The position numbers and the translations under genes were made by a program. The notes under the pieces were generated by a model. It saw only the letters and a program-made list of their open reading frames with translations, was not told the origin of the DNA and searched no databases. A stretch of 64,000 bases of DNA from Planctomycetaceae bacterium (lineage in GTDB: Bacteria > Planctomycetota > Planctomycetia > Planctomycetales > Planctomycetaceae): assembly GCA_019636285.1 (NCBI GenBank), contig JAHBXV010000017.1, positions 62,001 through 126,000 of the forward strand, read 5' to 3'. Of this stretch, positions 61,825 to 64,000 are shown piece by piece. Position 1 is the stretch's first letter, and every line of letters begins with the position of its first letter.

Positions 61825-61886
61825 AGCGAAAAGCTGAAAGCCAGACGTGCCCATGCCTCAAATTCTCTGGCTTTCCGCTCTCCGCT
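61825..61886. repeat. Inverted repeat, AGCTGAAAGCCAGA family
   Basis: AGCGAAAAGCTGAAAGCCAG (61825) and TCTGGCTTTCCGCTCTCCGC (61866) are inverted complements over 21 positions with three mismatches and a 20-base loop. It lies between the RNase HII-like gene and the metallo-beta-lactamase-fold gene. A lone arm is at 36988-37010. Confidence 0.65.
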
Positions 61887-61898
61887 TCCTGCTTTCCG

Positions 61899-62957
61899 CT
61901 ATCGAACCGCATACGTCCTGGGTTCACTCTCCGGCCCGATGCGCAGCGCGTACGATTTACCATCGGCCGCTACCGAGGCCGCGATCCAATTCCCCTGGCA
62001 TGCCGAGGTGGTGTCGCGATTGGCGATGAAAGCCGCCGGAGTCTGTGCGTCGTCAGCGAGGTTTACGTTGCGATGCAACTGATAAATGTCTTTGAGCGAC
62101 TTCCCTTCCCGCAGCGTGGCTAGGACATCCGCATGCCCTCCCTTGGTCGGACCGTTGCAGAAGACCGCTACGACGGGGTCGATCGCCAGCACCAGGGCCG
62201 GATTGTTGCTGACCGGCAGTCCATGATGCGTGACCATGAACAGGTCGACCTGCCCCAGCGGATTGTTGGGAGTCACGAGTTTCGCTTCCACGTTCCACGT
62301 CAGGTCGCCGCAGCACAAAAAGCGAAAGCCGCCGAACTCCAGCAAGAGACTCAGACTCTTGGCATTGTCGGAGGTGTCTTCCGGCTGCGGAACATGACGT
62401 TTCGCGAAGGGGTTCGGTTCGCCAGTGTTCGCCGCGACCTCGCCGCTGGCCGTCATCACCGTCATGCTCAGCGGAGTCTTCGACGACTTCAGAGGAACCT
62501 TGTCGCCCACCTTCAAGGTCTTCGACCGGTTCTGCGACGCGGCCCGGTACAGCGCGGCCCGGTCCGGGAAAGCCGGGTCTTCGGAGAGCGTGTCTGGCAA
62601 CCCCCGGTCCCAGAAGTTGCGAATCGTGATCGCATCGGCCAAGGCCGCATGGTTGCCGAAATGATCGAGATGCCAGTGCGAAACAATCGCATGATCGAGC
62701 GAATCCTTCTTCGCCACTTCGCGCAGCACCTTCAGGATGCGATCGCGATCCCGGCCCGCATTATCGGGGTATCCCGAGTCGATCAGGATCGATTCGCCAT
62801 CCGGCGTCACGAACAGTGTCGCCGCTCCCCCTTCGACATCAATGAAGTAAATGTCCAACCGCCCGTTCGACTCATCGGCCCACGTGACGCCAGCCAATAA
62901 CAAGAACAGCGTGGTCGCGAAGCCGACAAAGCGAACCAGTCTTTGCGGTCGATTCAT
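61899..62957 (-). CDS. Secreted metallo-beta-lactamase-fold protein (ComEC/Rec2-type domain)
   Basis: A 352-aa exported hydrolase-like protein. The signal peptide covers about residues 1-27 (ending G-V-T-W-A). The domain begins LDIYFIDVEGGAATLFVTPD, as in the ComEC/Rec2 C-terminal beta-lactamase domain and related stand-alone proteins. The metal motif H-x-H-x-D-H is in SHWHLDHFGNH, and a later ligand lies in FLCCGDLTWNVE. It lacks the membrane channel of ComEC, so a DNA-uptake role is not implied. The substrate could be a phosphodiester or an ester. The start at 62957 was set at the leader, with GGAAGAA upstream. Confidence 0.83.
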   Translation of the reverse strand: MNRPQRLVRFVGFATTLFLLLAGVTWADESNGRLDIYFIDVEGGAATLFVTPDGESILIDSGYPDNAGRDRDRILKVLREVAKKDSLDHAIVSHWHLDHFGNHAALADAITIRNFWDRGLPDTLSEDPAFPDRAALYRAASQNRSKTLKVGDKVPLKSSKTPLSMTVMTASGEVAANTGEPNPFAKRHVPQPEDTSDNAKSLSLLLEFGGFRFLCCGDLTWNVEAKLVTPNNPLGQVDLFMVTHHGLPVSNNPALVLAIDPVVAVFCNGPTKGGHADVLATLREGKSLKDIYQLHRNVNLADDAQTPAAFIANRDTTSACQGNWIAASVAADGKSYALRIGPESEPRTYAVR

Positions 62958-63013
62958 GGCAGTTCTTCCGAAGGGAAATGGGAGCGAGTGGCGAACAGAA
63001 TTGTAGCGAAATC

Positions 63014-63046
63014 GGTGGCACGCCATGAGTCTTCGAGTGCGTGACG
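63014..63046. repeat. Left half of the GGGTGGCACGCC palindrome
   Basis: GGTGGCACGCCATGAGTCTT and the next bases match the outer part of the element at 12833-12916 (compare GACTCAAGGCGTGCCACC there). No right arm is present. It lies upstream of the metallo-beta-lactamase-fold gene. Confidence 0.5.
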
Positions 63047-63081
63047 AAATATGTCACTGGGAAGGAGCTGACTGACTGGGT

Positions 63082-63182
63082 TCTCACAAAGCCACCAAGG
63101 CACGGAGAAAGACAGTCAGGCAATTCCCCACAGCTCTTGATAAATCATCCTTGCCCTCTCCGTGCCTTCGTGCCTCAGTGAG
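63082..63182. repeat. Hairpin repeat of the CTCACAAAGCCAC...CTCCGTG family, copy 2
   Basis: Starts TCTCACAAAGCCACCAAGGC, includes the arms CACGGAGA and TCTCCGTG, and ends CTTCGTGCCTCAGTGAGA-like. It shares order and ends with 11961-12065. It lies between two minus-strand genes. Confidence 0.6.
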
Positions 63183-63211
63183 ATCCACTGCCTTTCATTT
63201 CGACAAAAGAA

Positions 63212-64000
63212 TCAGGACTGGGTCGCGGGGGGCCGCTCAGCCGCGATCATCGTCGTCTTCCCGGCGACCCGTGCGACGAACAGCACACCCGGCCGGTTTC
63301 CCGGCAGCGGCAACTGCGACCGCAACTCTTCCGCACGAACCGGCACATGGCGGCACTTGATCTCCAACTGGCCAAAGTCCGATTTGCGGAACCAGTCGCG
63401 CAAGTCGCGCGGTCGCTTGGGAAGTTCCGTCACCACGCGAAACGGGCTGACGAACGGCGAGTCGACCAGCGTGTCACCCGTCAAATACTCCTCCGCTTCG
63501 TCGAGGCGACAGAGCCCCATGTCTTCCGCGATCCGTTCGACCAGCCCTGCCCGCACGACAGCCGGGTCGGGATCGTAGAGATACGTCTTCAGTCCACTAC
63601 GAGACGCGAGATTTTCCAGCGGATGGCCGATCACCGTCTGACCGGCCGGCAGCACCGTCGCGCGATACTGGCCCGGTTGGCAGAGGTCGCCGAACCAGAT
63701 GGTCGCTTCCTTGCACTCGCCCTCGAGGCTGATGAGCTCAATTTCCGCATCGGGAAACTTGCCGCCAAAATTGCTCGCCGGGCCCACCTTGATAGCTCCG
63801 CCGCGGACACGCTCGGTCAATACCTGCAACCAGTCGAGCGGCGGAACGTAGTCTTCTAGACGCCGGGCTCGTCCGGACGCCCCCGCGCGGCGGTCGGGAT
63901 CACAATGCACAGATCCCGGAATGTCGTCCAGCGTCGTGACGTCCATGGTGCGGGTCGTGACGCGCTCTGCCACTCCATAAACCTCGGCATTCCAAACCGC
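63212..64000 (-). CDS. THUMP-like/SAM-methyltransferase-associated protein, 5' part missing
   Basis: At least 262 codons, open to the right window edge, so the N-terminal part lies outside. The visible part holds IKVGPASNFGGKFPDAEIEL, then SLEGECKEATIWFGDL, and YLYDPDPAVVRAGLVERIA, the signature of the THUMP-like domain in the C-terminal half of a class I methyltransferase-like family. The end (LEIKCRHVPVRAEELRSQLP) matches. The methyltransferase domain would be upstream, beyond the window. A GTG at 63973 could be an internal start, but the frame remains open beyond it. The substrate (probably nucleic acid or a small molecule) is unknown. Confidence 0.78.
   Translation of the reverse strand, partial: AVWNAEVYGVAERVTTRTMDVTTLDDIPGSVHCDPDRRAGASGRARRLEDYVPPLDWLQVLTERVRGGAIKVGPASNFGGKFPDAEIELISLEGECKEATIWFGDLCQPGQYRATVLPAGQTVIGHPLENLASRSGLKTYLYDPDPAVVRAGLVERIAEDMGLCRLDEAEEYLTGDTLVDSPFVSPFRVVTELPKRPRDLRDWFRKSDFGQLEIKCRHVPVRAEELRSQLPLPGNRPGVLFVARVAGKTTMIAAERPPATQS

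Noticed and set aside
61899-62957. Competence protein ComEC
   Set aside because: Only the beta-lactamase-type domain is present, with a signal peptide and no membrane channel, so DNA uptake is not supported.

Overview
The window looks like a chromosomal segment of a member of the Planctomycetota, GC-rich at roughly 60% by eye. The evidence is the gene content. There is a DUF1549/DUF1553 protein with a cytochrome-like motif, a DUF1501 protein with a twin-arginine signal, a DUF6807 (PmoA-like) protein, a sulfatase with a HEAT-like tail, secreted beta-helix proteins, a glucose/sorbosone dehydrogenase and a zinc-ribbon membrane protein of planctomycete type. No plasmid, phage or IS transposase gene was seen, and there is no rRNA operon or CRISPR array. 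One tRNA (CAT anticodon, no encoded CCA) lies near 22.9 kb.

Layout. 0-9.2 kb: DUF1549/DUF1553 protein, ATP-grasp protein, MgtE-type transporter with a pseudopilin-like partner, and a small catabolic-looking group (MFS transporter, hydroxyisobutyrate-dehydrogenase-like enzyme, DUF6807 protein), then OsmC. 9.3-13.4 kb: ThpR, a membrane/coiled-coil protein, LarC with a His/Asp tail, a DJ-1/PfpI protein and a DUF423 protein. 13.4-24.2 kb: a large MscS-family channel, malate dehydrogenase, long-form SppA, sulfatase, tRNA and a beta-helix protein. 24.3-30.7 kb: GNAT enzyme, a hicB/hicA operon whose hicA is frameshifted, DUF1501 protein, sugar isomerase-like protein and a PQQ-type dehydrogenase. 31-37 kb: a flagellar regulatory/export cluster, flhA-flhF-flhG-small membrane protein-fliA. 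37-43.9 kb: TypA/BipA, a zinc-ribbon membrane protein, an enolase-superfamily enzyme and an HpnH-like radical SAM protein. 43.9-48.4 kb: an accessory island of small unrelated genes (LRR protein, DUF4265, DUF6714-like, SUKH/SMI1-KNR4, an 83-aa protein) interleaved with inverted-repeat elements. 48.4-54.6 kb: zinc-finger membrane protein, Crp/Fnr regulator, a large Pro/Ala/Gln-rich protein, short-form SppA and a SirB1-like protein. 54.7-64 kb: beta-helix protein, two secreted proteins of unknown or glycoside-hydrolase-like type, a Wza-like export lipoprotein, a divergent RNase HII-like protein, a metallo-beta-lactamase-fold protein and a truncated THUMP-like protein at the right edge.

The noncoding DNA is notable. 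Nearly every larger intergenic gap holds one of about nine families of short palindromic or inverted-repeat elements, and several families occur two or three times inside this window. The clearest are the GGGTGGCCCCGG family in the accessory island (including a 117-bp direct repeat around the SUKH gene), the GTCGAGTGTCGAG family and the GTCAAAACCC family.

The best leads for a second look are: the repeat-bounded island of immunity-like genes; the frameshifted hicA behind an intact hicB; the FlhG homologue that has lost its P-loop lysine; the FliA-type promoter candidate ahead of the small membrane gene and fliA; and the RNase HII-like protein that keeps the catalytic motifs in a diverged, larger scaffold.
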